DNA of 57,969 nucleotides from Acidobacteriota bacterium (lineage in GTDB: Bacteria; Acidobacteriota; Terriglobia; Bryobacterales; Bryobacteraceae), in NCBI GenBank assembly GCA_003223115.1, contig QHXW01000025.1:1-57969 (forward strand). Direction: 5' to 3'. Of this stretch, positions 45,301 through 52,916 are shown piece after piece. A program made the translations under genes and the position numbers. The notes beneath the pieces were generated by a model. It did no database searches. It saw only the letters and a program-made list of their open reading frames with translations, and was not told the origin of the DNA. The number at the start of each line of letters is the position of its first letter. Within the stretch, counting starts at the first letter, position 1.

Positions 45301-46881
45301 TTACCGGGCCATCAAGTTGGTTTGAACCACGCCCAGTACTTCCCCGCCCTTCCGGACGGTAATGGTCGTCTGCCAAGTCCAGGCCATTGGAAAATCGATC
45401 GCGCCCATGTACATGCCGCCCCCGGCCGATTTGAGCGTCGCGCGCGAGGTCATGGGCGCCATAGAGCCCATCTGCGGCATGAATAACTTCATTTCGACTT
45501 CGGCCCCATCCACGGAATTTCCCGACGCATCCCGCACCACCAGGTGAACGTTGTTTGAGCCAACTTTAGCTTCCATGGGTTCGACGATCTCGATCTTCAG
45601 GGCCTGCGCGCTCGCTGATGCCTGGCCTTTGGCGCCGGAAACCTGACTCTCCGGTTTTCCCATGTTGGCCAGCGCACCTTTCAAGCGGCTTTCGGAATCG
45701 ATCAGGAAATTCGCGCCAGTCACGACGCGCTCGCCCGGCCTCAAGCCGTTTTCGATGACGAAATATCCGCCCGCTTCGCCACCACGCTTAACCGCACGCG
45801 GCTCGAAATACCCGTTGCCTTTGTCCACGAAGACGTATTGCTCGGTGCCTGTGTCGAGTACCGCATCTTCGGGCACTACCGGCCTCGCGGGTAGCCGGAT
45901 CTGCACGTTCACATTCACGAACGTGTCGGGCTTGAGTGCCAGGTCCTGATTGGTAAAATTCATGCGGATCTGTCCCGTGTGGGTTTTTGGATCGATAAAG
46001 GGAGACAGAAACACGACCTTGCCGGCGCGCGAGGGACGCGATCCGTTCGGAAACTCGACCAGCGCCTGCTGGCCCACGCTCATGTACGGGAGGTCGGTTT
46101 CATAGATGTCGCCCAAGACCCAGACGGAAGACAGATCCACGATCGTGTACAGCTCCATTTCGGGCGTCACGTAAGTGCCGTGATGGTAGGCCGCGCGCTG
46201 GGTTACAATTCCGGTCGCCGGTGAATAGACGGTGAGAGCACGAATAAATTTTCCGATCTTTTCGATGGTGCTGATCTCGTCCTCGGTCACATCCCAGAGG
46301 CGCAGTCTCTCCCGTGCGGCCGCAAGCAAGTTGTCGGAGCCCTGCGACACCCAGGGAAACGCGCTGTCCTTGAGCACCGTTCTTGATTTCAACGCCAGCA
46401 GGTAATCCTGCTGCGTGGCGACCAGATCCGGGCTGTAAATCGTAAATACCGGCTGGCCGTGATGAACGCTTTGCCCGACGAAGTTGACGAAAGTCTCTTC
46501 GATGTAACCGGTGACCTTGGTGTGGATGTGCGTGACCCGGGTTTCATCGGAAGCCACTTTGCCCACCGCGCGAATCTCTTTCGTCAGACTCTTCGTGATC
46601 ACCGGTACCGAGCGAACGCCCACCAACTGCTGCCGCTCGGGAGAGATGAAAATATCGTGTGACTCGGCTCCAGTAACCGTGGCTCCCGCCGCGGATCCAC
46701 CGTGCGAGCCGTGATCATGGCCTCCGCTGCCCGCTTGCCCCGCTGCCACCTGTTCGCCCGGCCGCGCGGGCTCGCGGAAGAGCCCGGACTTGGCGTAAAA
46801 AAAAGCGCCTCCGGCCAGCAGCACGGCCAGCGCTACTAGCGGATGCCGTGTCCAGTGTTGTTTGCTCTCCGATGTATTCAT
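45301..46881 (-). CDS. cusB: CusB-type membrane fusion protein with C-terminal YtkA/FixH-like domain
   Basis: A 526-residue periplasmic adaptor. The N-terminus has a membrane anchor (PLVALAVLLAGGAFFYA) and a His-rich linker (GGHDHGSHGG). The HlyD-type core follows (TRVTHIHTKVTGYIEETFV, SPATGIVTQRAAYHHGTYV, VWVLGDIYETDLPYMSVG). The last 95 residues are a Met-rich YtkA/FixH-like beta domain (VEMKLFMPQMGSMAPMTS) that is not part of E. coli CusB and replaces the separate CusF chaperone in function, by inference. The ATG at 46879-46881 is preferred because GGAG lies six bases upstream; a GTG at 46893 is weaker. Confidence 0.9.
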   Translation of the reverse strand: MNTSESKQHWTRHPLVALAVLLAGGAFFYAKSGLFREPARPGEQVAAGQAGSGGHDHGSHGGSAAGATVTGAESHDIFISPERQQLVGVRSVPVITKSLTKEIRAVGKVASDETRVTHIHTKVTGYIEETFVNFVGQSVHHGQPVFTIYSPDLVATQQDYLLALKSRTVLKDSAFPWVSQGSDNLLAAARERLRLWDVTEDEISTIEKIGKFIRALTVYSPATGIVTQRAAYHHGTYVTPEMELYTIVDLSSVWVLGDIYETDLPYMSVGQQALVEFPNGSRPSRAGKVVFLSPFIDPKTHTGQIRMNFTNQDLALKPDTFVNVNVQIRLPARPVVPEDAVLDTGTEQYVFVDKGNGYFEPRAVKRGGEAGGYFVIENGLRPGERVVTGANFLIDSESRLKGALANMGKPESQVSGAKGQASASAQALKIEIVEPMEAKVGSNNVHLVVRDASGNSVDGAEVEMKLFMPQMGSMAPMTSRATLKSAGGGMYMGAIDFPMAWTWQTTITVRKGGEVLGVVQTNLMAR

Positions 46882-46897
46882 GTCTGACTCCACAAAA

Positions 46898-48157
46898 TCA
46901 TGGCTTGGTCAACTCCATCGCGGCCAGTGGTTCCAGCCGCGCCAGCGCCTGCTCATGTTTGGCCAATTGCTCGTAGTACTGCATCTGGTAAGTAAGAACA
47001 GCCGTCTGGTTGTTCAATAACGTCAGGAAATCAATATTGCCTACCTGGTACCCGGTCATTGCCGACTCGAGCGCCAGCGAAGATTGCGGCAGAATACCGG
47101 ATTCGTACAGCGCCAGTAGCCGCTCACTGGTGCGGATTTTCAGATACTCATCTTTGGCTTCGAACAACAGCTCCTGGCGCGTGGCTTGATAGTTCTCGCG
47201 GCTTTCGGCCAGCCGGGATGAGGCTTCTTCGGCAGCGAAGCGTTGCTTGCGCCAGAAGAAAACCGGCAGCCTGACTTCAGCCGTGGCCATGTAGTAATCC
47301 GGAAACATCGCCGCGGTCTTCTGCCACTGAAAACTAAAATTGAAATCGGGACGGTAATCTTTCTTGGCGCGCTCGATTCCTACGGCATGGCTGTCCACCT
47401 CGAACTGCCTGGCTCGCAAACGCGGCGCATTCTGGCTGACCAGATCGAGCAGTCGCTCGAGGTCCATTGAAAAATCGGTGCGATGCACTTCCGAGGGCTG
47501 TCCCAAGAGTTGGTCAGGAAGTCGCTTTACGAGGGAATTGATCTTCGCCTCGACGCTCGACCGCTGTTGGTCCAGAGTGGCAAGCTGCTGCTCAATGGCC
47601 GACCGCTCTACCTGCGCCCTGAGAATGTCCTGCTGGATCCCTTTTCCCACTGAATAACGCGCGCGGCTGATCTTTTCGAACTGCCCCAGAACGTCCCGGT
47701 TCTTTTTCGTGATTTCGATGGCCTTTGAAAGATAGAACCAGTCGTAGTAGACAACTTTCAATTCAGTGGTTTTTTCGAGAATTGCAGCGCGCCAGGCCTG
47801 GCCTTCGCTTTCCGCCTGCTTGTGCGCCTCCTCGCCGGCCAGGGCCAGCTTGCCGGGATAAGGCATTTCCTGCGACACGCCGAACGCCAGGTAGGCGAAA
47901 TCGCTCACGCTGAGCCGCGACATCGGGTGTCCGACACCGAAGTCCGTGAACGTGAACTTGGGCTCCGGCAGTGTGCTCACCTGCGAAGGCCGCTTGAGTG
48001 ACGCCTCGTAACGGAAGCGGGCCGCGCGGACGTCCGGGTTTGCGCGCAGCAACTCGCCAGTCAACTCGCGCAACCAGACCACAGGCAGATCGGACTGCGC
48101 CGCACCGCCTGCGGCGAGCCATGAACACATCAGCCAAAATGTGGGCAGAGACCGCAT
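46898..48157 (-). CDS. cusC: CusC/TolC-type outer-membrane efflux protein
   Basis: A 419-residue outer-membrane channel with a signal peptide (LPTFWLMCSWLAAGGAAQ). It is built of two repeats of long alpha-helical hairpins with the OEP pattern: LLRANPDVRAARFRYEASL, GVSQEMPYPGKLALAGEEA, DFSMDLERLLDLVSQNA and VRLPVFFWRKQRFAAEEAS. It forms the exit duct of the CusCBA complex. The start ATG at 48155-48157 is preceded by GGAGGTTCTCT. The spacing to cusB is 16 bases. Confidence 0.9.
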   Translation of the reverse strand: MRSLPTFWLMCSWLAAGGAAQSDLPVVWLRELTGELLRANPDVRAARFRYEASLKRPSQVSTLPEPKFTFTDFGVGHPMSRLSVSDFAYLAFGVSQEMPYPGKLALAGEEAHKQAESEGQAWRAAILEKTTELKVVYYDWFYLSKAIEITKKNRDVLGQFEKISRARYSVGKGIQQDILRAQVERSAIEQQLATLDQQRSSVEAKINSLVKRLPDQLLGQPSEVHRTDFSMDLERLLDLVSQNAPRLRARQFEVDSHAVGIERAKKDYRPDFNFSFQWQKTAAMFPDYYMATAEVRLPVFFWRKQRFAAEEASSRLAESRENYQATRQELLFEAKDEYLKIRTSERLLALYESGILPQSSLALESAMTGYQVGNIDFLTLLNNQTAVLTYQMQYYEQLAKHEQALARLEPLAAMELTKP

Positions 48158-48243
48158 AGAGAACCTCCAATTTCAACAACCTGCATTGTTCCGGGAGAAG
48201 ACACGACGGGCCAGGCGTGCAAGGCACACCGGTCCTGGAGGCT

Positions 48244-48597
48244 CTAGATCAAGAGAGGAAGGTTGATGGAACTACAGTCGCCCGGCGGGGAGTGGATCTC
48301 GAAATCCGCAGGAACAGCCGAGACGTCGAGCATCAGACTTGCCGGCTGAATCGGCTCGACAGGCAATGCAGCGACATCCGGCGCAGGCACGGAGCACTTC
48401 TTGGCGCTCTGAAAAACCTGGGGATTTTGAAAAAGCTTCACCTTGCAACAGTCGCGGGTTTGCTTGGCGGGATTGCAATGCCGGGAAGCACAGCAGGAGT
48501 GTAATTGCTGATCTGCAAGCTGGCTGAAACAGTCCAGAGGATTGAGCAGCAGAAGAACTGCTGCCAAGGCGAGCAGAAGTGGCTTAGGCGACTTCAA
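48244..48597 (-). CDS. small Cys-rich exported protein leading the cus operon
   Basis: A 117-residue protein with a strong signal peptide (PLLLALAAVLLLLNPLDC). The mature part carries Cys pairs: HSCCASRHCNP and TRDCCKVKLF, plus KKCSVP and GDCSSI. The pattern suggests metal binding or disulfides; no family is recognised. The start is a TTG with no clear ribosome-binding site, and TATAAT lies just upstream on the same strand (48598-48603), so the true start or promoter is unsettled. It precedes cusC by 86 bases. A periplasmic copper sponge or sensor is an inference. Confidence 0.6.
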   Translation of the reverse strand: MKSPKPLLLALAAVLLLLNPLDCFSQLADQQLHSCCASRHCNPAKQTRDCCKVKLFQNPQVFQSAKKCSVPAPDVAALPVEPIQPASLMLDVSAVPADFEIHSPPGDCSSINLPLLI

Positions 48598-48603
48598 ATT
48601 ATA

Positions 48604-48630
48604 GGGTAGGACAGGCGTTTCCGCCTGTCC
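48604..48630. repeat. REP-like palindromic element
   Basis: GGGTAGGACAGGCGTTTCCG is followed by CCTGTCC; ACAGGCG and CGCCTGT form the stem. It lies between the TonB receptor stop and the Cys-rich gene and resembles the right half of the element at 19655-19708. It may act as a terminator or mRNA-stabilising hairpin for the receptor message. Confidence 0.55.
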
Positions 48631-48653
48631 AGTCCCCCTAAACTACTATTACA

Positions 48654-51600
48654 CTAGAAGATCAGCCTGAGCACCAAAGTGACGTTGCGGCTGTTGGTGT
48701 CGGTGGCCCCGTAGTAACCGAAGGTCCCCGGACTACTCAACCGCACGCCAGGCTGGCTGAACGTGGTGTTATTGAAAACGTTGAAAGCCTGGGCCTGGAA
48801 CTGCGTCGTGAGCCGTTCATTTACCTTGAAATTCTTCCCCAATGTCAGGTCGGAATTGATGAGCGGATTCACGCGCAGCACATTGCGGCCCAGAGAGCCG
48901 AAGTGACCCACCAGCGGCTGAGCGAGGCCAGACCCCGCGACTTTATTCGGGTTACCGCCGCCCAGACCCGGGTCCGGCTCGAATTTCAGATTAACGGGGC
49001 CGACCAGGTCGGGCCGCTGGGTAGCGGAGCCACCCAACAGCAGCGCATCCGTCAAACCGGCGTGCGAGCCCGAAAGCAGATTGATCGGAGAGCCCGACTG
49101 CGCCTGGAAGATTCCAGCGAACTCCCAGCCGTGCACCAGACCGCGCAGGACACGGTTGGAAATATTCTGGCCCCAGGTGGGTTGGAAATTGTGCGGAATT
49201 ACCAGGCGCTGCGGAACGTCGAAGGACGACACCGCGCGGTTATTGCGATTGTTCAGCGGATCCTGTTGTCCCGCAAAGTCGTTCAGCAACACATTCAGCG
49301 CGTCCGAAACATCGTCAATGGATTTCGAGAAAGTGTAGCTGGCGCTGAACGAATAGCCGGCGCGAAAACGGCGCTCGACGAAAACTTGGGCGGCATGATA
49401 GTTCGAGTTGGCTGAGGAATCAATGTAGACCACCCGATTGAAACGTGGATCAATGCGAATGCTGGAACCGGTTGGGCCCGGGTTCAACCGGCTGTTGATG
49501 CTCTTGAAAATGCCCGCCGCCCGCATCTGCGCTTCCTCTTGGGCCGTTTGGGGGGCCGTGAAAATGCCCGGCTGAATGGTATTGATGTCATGCGAGCGTT
49601 GCAGGTAATTGCTTTTGGTGCCCAGGTAAGAGACTCGTGCTATCAGGCCCAGGGGCAATTCGCGCTCCGCTGTCATGCTCCACTGCTGCACTTGTGGATT
49701 CCTGAGACTCTGGTCCATCGGAGAGATGGAACCGAAGTTTCGGATGGTGCTGCCGTAATTACCGACCGTGGCAAAGCCCTGCTTTTGGAAGTCCGATGTC
49801 CCCGCCACGATATTGGCGAAGGTGTTGTTGCCTGAAAAACCCGTGGCAGGCAACACGAAGTTGAACATGAACGGTGGCAGGAAACGCATGTTGCTGATCG
49901 GGTTCAGATAGATGTAGTCGTACGCGATGCCGTAACCGCCGCGGATGGCCAGCTTGCTGCCGCGCGGGTTCCAGGCGAAACCCACACGCGGCGACCAGTT
50001 GTACGTCGGACGAAACGCGTTGCCGCCCACATTGAAGGAACCGAACGGGCCTGTGCCGGCGCCGCCCAAAGCATCGTGCTTGCTCAGGTCCAGATTGGAG
50101 AAAAGATTATTGACTTCGGTAACACCGCCCGACCTTTCGAGCCGCACTCCCAGATTCAAGGTCAGCGTCCGGCTGAGCCGGTAATCGTCCTGCATGAAGT
50201 AGTACTGGTTCCAGACACGATAGCCGCGCACGGAATTGCCGAATCGCTGAGAATACTGGAACGGATTTCCAGCCAGAAAGTCATCGAGCGAGAGGAACAC
50301 GAAGCTTCCGCGCACATTGGAATCGAATACCCCGTTCGATTGAATACGGTTGATGTCGGCGCCGAACTTCAGGTTGTGCGCCCCGCGGTTGTACGTCACA
50401 GTGTCGCTGTACTGGAAAGGATTCTGCACGCGGCCCTGCGGAAGTCCGCCGTAGATGCCGAAGAACGAGGTGCCGTCCGCGAATTGGATCTCCGGACCGC
50501 CGAAGCTCGTCAGCGATGGAAAGTGCGGCGTCGTGCGCCCGTAAGAAGTCAGGAACTGGTTCACCAGACGCGGAGAGAAGGCGTGCGTTTCCGAGATGGT
50601 GACGTTCACGTCGCGCTCGATTTCGGCGGCGCCGTTTGTGGCGAGCGTCGAATCGAGGAACGTATGGTTGGCGTCCCGGAGGTCGACTTTGGAGGTGCCC
50701 ATGCGAGCGTAAAAGAAATCGTTTTGCGTCAGGTTGGCATCAATCCGGCCGGAATACGCATACGTGTTAGTGGTGGCCGGAGCGGATTGGTCGATGGCGC
50801 CGCTGGCCGAATTCGGAACCTGGAGCTGTGTCAAGAGCTGAGCCGCCGTGGGATCGATCGCACCGCTGACTTGAGCGGTGGTCGGCACCTGGGCTACTAC
50901 CGTGCCGCCCTGCCCACGGACTTTTTGCTGCTCGTAGGTCCCAAAGAAAAAGACTTTGTTGCGTTTGATCGGCCCACCGAATACGCCGCCCCAGTCGTTG
51001 CTGCGAATCGGAGTCGCGCTCCCTGTTGTATCGAAATAGTCCCTCGCATTGAGCTTGTCATTGCGGAAATATTCAAACGCGCGGCCATGAAATTCGTTGG
51101 TGCCGCCTTTAGTGATGATCTGCACCTGCGAGTCGCCGTTACGTCCGTACTCCGCATTGAAGTTGTTCGTAATGATGTTGAACTCTTTGATGCCGTCGAT
51201 CGGGATCGTCCCCAGGCCGGCTTCACCAGTGGTCGAGATATCGGTGGCGGTGGCGTTATCGACGGTGATGTTGTTGCCGCGGCCGCGTCCGCCGTTCGCG
51301 TTAAAGCTGCCTAATGGCAGGAAAGGATTGTTTGGCGCTACCGGAACAACTCCCGGTGCGGTTGCCGCGAGAGCCAGCACATTTCCTCCCACCAGAGGCA
51401 GATGCGTAATCTCTCGGGCTTCGACGCTATTCTGTAGTTGCGAATTTACTGCGTTGATAGGCGCCGCGGCGTCTCTCACCACCATCTCTTGACGCGACAC
51501 CGAAATCTCGAGCGTGACCGGAACAACCGTTGTCGCACCGCTCGTGACCACGGCCACCGTCTTGACGGTATTGAAGCCCGACATGGCGACCTGGATTTGA

Positions 51601-51836
51601 TAGCTGCCAATATTCAATTGCGTGATGCGCGCAACGCCGGCCACGTCGCTCGTTGCAACGCGAATTGTGCCGGTCTCGGTGCTGCGAACGGTGATCTCGC
51701 TATTGGGAATCAGGGCGGCGGACGAATCCGCCACTTTGATCTCGAGATCGCCCGTGATCTGCGCAAAACTAATTGAACTCGTTAAACTGATTGCACTGAT
51801 AACTATCAGGTACATCAGCGAACTGCGAAGACGCAT
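48654..51836 (-). CDS. TonB-dependent receptor with carboxypeptidase-regulatory domain (Oar type)
   Basis: A 1,060-residue outer-membrane receptor with a signal peptide (LIVISAISLTSSISFAQ). Then comes a carboxypeptidase-regulatory-like domain (ITGDLEIKVADSSAALIPNS, residues 27-110), a plug (THLPLVGGNVLALAATAPGV, NGDSQVQIITKGGTNEFHG), and a barrel ending in the terminal phenylalanine VTLVLRLIF. The ATG is preceded by AAAGGGA. It resembles the receptor at 5997 in plan but is clearly a different paralogue. The cus operon follows on the same strand, so a link to metal or peptide uptake is possible but not shown. Confidence 0.9.
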   Translation of the reverse strand: MRLRSSLMYLIVISAISLTSSISFAQITGDLEIKVADSSAALIPNSEITVRSTETGTIRVATSDVAGVARITQLNIGSYQIQVAMSGFNTVKTVAVVTSGATTVVPVTLEISVSRQEMVVRDAAAPINAVNSQLQNSVEAREITHLPLVGGNVLALAATAPGVVPVAPNNPFLPLGSFNANGGRGRGNNITVDNATATDISTTGEAGLGTIPIDGIKEFNIITNNFNAEYGRNGDSQVQIITKGGTNEFHGRAFEYFRNDKLNARDYFDTTGSATPIRSNDWGGVFGGPIKRNKVFFFGTYEQQKVRGQGGTVVAQVPTTAQVSGAIDPTAAQLLTQLQVPNSASGAIDQSAPATTNTYAYSGRIDANLTQNDFFYARMGTSKVDLRDANHTFLDSTLATNGAAEIERDVNVTISETHAFSPRLVNQFLTSYGRTTPHFPSLTSFGGPEIQFADGTSFFGIYGGLPQGRVQNPFQYSDTVTYNRGAHNLKFGADINRIQSNGVFDSNVRGSFVFLSLDDFLAGNPFQYSQRFGNSVRGYRVWNQYYFMQDDYRLSRTLTLNLGVRLERSGGVTEVNNLFSNLDLSKHDALGGAGTGPFGSFNVGGNAFRPTYNWSPRVGFAWNPRGSKLAIRGGYGIAYDYIYLNPISNMRFLPPFMFNFVLPATGFSGNNTFANIVAGTSDFQKQGFATVGNYGSTIRNFGSISPMDQSLRNPQVQQWSMTAERELPLGLIARVSYLGTKSNYLQRSHDINTIQPGIFTAPQTAQEEAQMRAAGIFKSINSRLNPGPTGSSIRIDPRFNRVVYIDSSANSNYHAAQVFVERRFRAGYSFSASYTFSKSIDDVSDALNVLLNDFAGQQDPLNNRNNRAVSSFDVPQRLVIPHNFQPTWGQNISNRVLRGLVHGWEFAGIFQAQSGSPINLLSGSHAGLTDALLLGGSATQRPDLVGPVNLKFEPDPGLGGGNPNKVAGSGLAQPLVGHFGSLGRNVLRVNPLINSDLTLGKNFKVNERLTTQFQAQAFNVFNNTTFSQPGVRLSSPGTFGYYGATDTNSRNVTLVLRLIF

Positions 51837-52151
51837 AGTTAGTCCCTTTCGAACGTCCGAAAAATGTAAGTCGACGTTGTAAGTGCAATCTGGAGACCGG
51901 ACGATTTCTCACAGAAAAGAAAAGGACCCATTAAGCGCTTCCTCCAAATCTCCATAGAATTTAGGGTGGATGCGTACGGTATTTTAGATAAGCCAAGCCG
52001 AATGTTATAGTTAACTTTAGAACTATCGACAGGTTCGTTATGCTTTGGTATGATGGGTGCTGAAGCGTTGTGCTATTTTCCTCTCAGCCGGTGGTTGGTC
52101 TGAGTTTTTCCCCCACCTTCCGATCAAACGACAAGGAGAACGCGTAGCCTT
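51837..52151. other. divergent intergenic region between TonB receptor and cold-shock genes
   Basis: These 315 bases carry no gene. They contain the control regions of both neighbours: the AT-rich stretch around 51940-52025 and the promoter at 52026-52054. A roughly 90-base leader up to the ATG at 52152 holds a possible weak stem (GGTGG at 52090-52095 with CCACC near 52113-52117). No riboswitch family is recognised. Confidence 0.5.
52026..52054 (+). promoter_or_regulatory. strong sigma-70-like promoter of the cold-shock gene pair
   Basis: TCGACA (52026-52031, five of six matches to TTGACA), a 17-base spacer and TATGAT (52049-52054, five of six matches). It is the best promoter match in the window. 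Transcription would start near 52061, leaving about a 90-base leader before the first gene. Confidence 0.7.
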
Positions 52152-52385
52152 ATGGCTGCAAATCCATACAATCAAGGTGCCCAGGTTGAACACTCCATTT
52201 TCGGTCTGGGAACTGTAGTATCCATCAACGAAGAACGCATCGTGATCAAGTTCGACGATCACGGTGAAAAGAAGTTTGTGACCCCGATGGTCGTAGCATC
52301 GCTGAAAAAGAGTGACCGGCAACCGCCTGCCGAAAAGCGAGGCTCCCGCCGGAAGAAGGTAGCGACTCCGGTTGCTGCTCATTAG
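52152..52385 (+). CDS. small SH3-like protein, PcrA/UvrD C-terminal-like
   Basis: A 77-residue protein. Residues 10-45 (QVEHSIFGLGTVVSINEERI, then IKFDDHGEKKFVT) match the small beta-barrel found at the C-terminus of PcrA-type helicases, which binds RNA polymerase. The tail is basic (EKRGSRRKKVATP) and could contact nucleic acid. It is preceded by AAGGAG and a strong promoter, and is followed after 18 bases by a cold-shock-domain gene. The biological role is unknown. Confidence 0.7.
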   Translation: MAANPYNQGAQVEHSIFGLGTVVSINEERIVIKFDDHGEKKFVTPMVVASLKKSDRQPPAEKRGSRRKKVATPVAAH

Positions 52386-52403
52386 CCCACCAGGAAATCT
52401 CCT

Positions 52404-52838
52404 TTGAACGCCAGACAACGACGCCTTTTTGAAGACGCACACAAGAAAAATCCTCATCTGAAGGTTCCCGAGCTGCAGCCGGTATCGAATTGGACCGAAG
52501 CAGACCTGGCACTGATCAAGCAGGGAGTGGGTGACAAGAGCACCCGCCCAGCCTCAGCGCAGGGTTTCAGCGCCGGCTCGGACGAATCAACGGGCGAGGA
52601 AGTCGGCTCCGTAGTCACCTACTTCGGCGAGAAGGGCTTTGGCTTTCTCCGGCCCGAAGGTGGCGGGCGCGATGTATTCTTTCACATCTCCCGCCTCAGT
52701 GAAGGCCAGGCCACCGATCTGGTGCCCGGGACTAAAGTGGCTTATGCGTTGGGCATGGACCGTACCGGCAAAATGGCGGCGGCCACCGTGCGCATATTGC
52801 CCGCCGAAAGCGCACCCAAAGAGCCTGCCAAATCCTGA
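52404..52838 (+). CDS. cold-shock domain protein
   Basis: A 144-residue protein with a charged N-terminal extension (LFEDAHKKNPHLKVPEL) and a C-terminal cold-shock domain with RNP-like motifs GFGFLRPEGGGRDVFFHIS and a TKVAYALG end. It binds single-stranded nucleic acid. The start is a TTG at 52404 because no ATG or GTG fits the open N-terminal region better; CAGGA lies 10 bases upstream. It is likely expressed with the preceding gene. Confidence 0.78.
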   Translation: MNARQRRLFEDAHKKNPHLKVPELQPVSNWTEADLALIKQGVGDKSTRPASAQGFSAGSDESTGEEVGSVVTYFGEKGFGFLRPEGGGRDVFFHISRLSEGQATDLVPGTKVAYALGMDRTGKMAAATVRILPAESAPKEPAKS

Positions 52839-52916
52839 TCTGCTAGCGCCTGGAAATCCAGCGCCGGCGGGGGCGAATTGTGCGCGCACAGCATTGAGCG
52901 CATCTCAGGAGCATCT

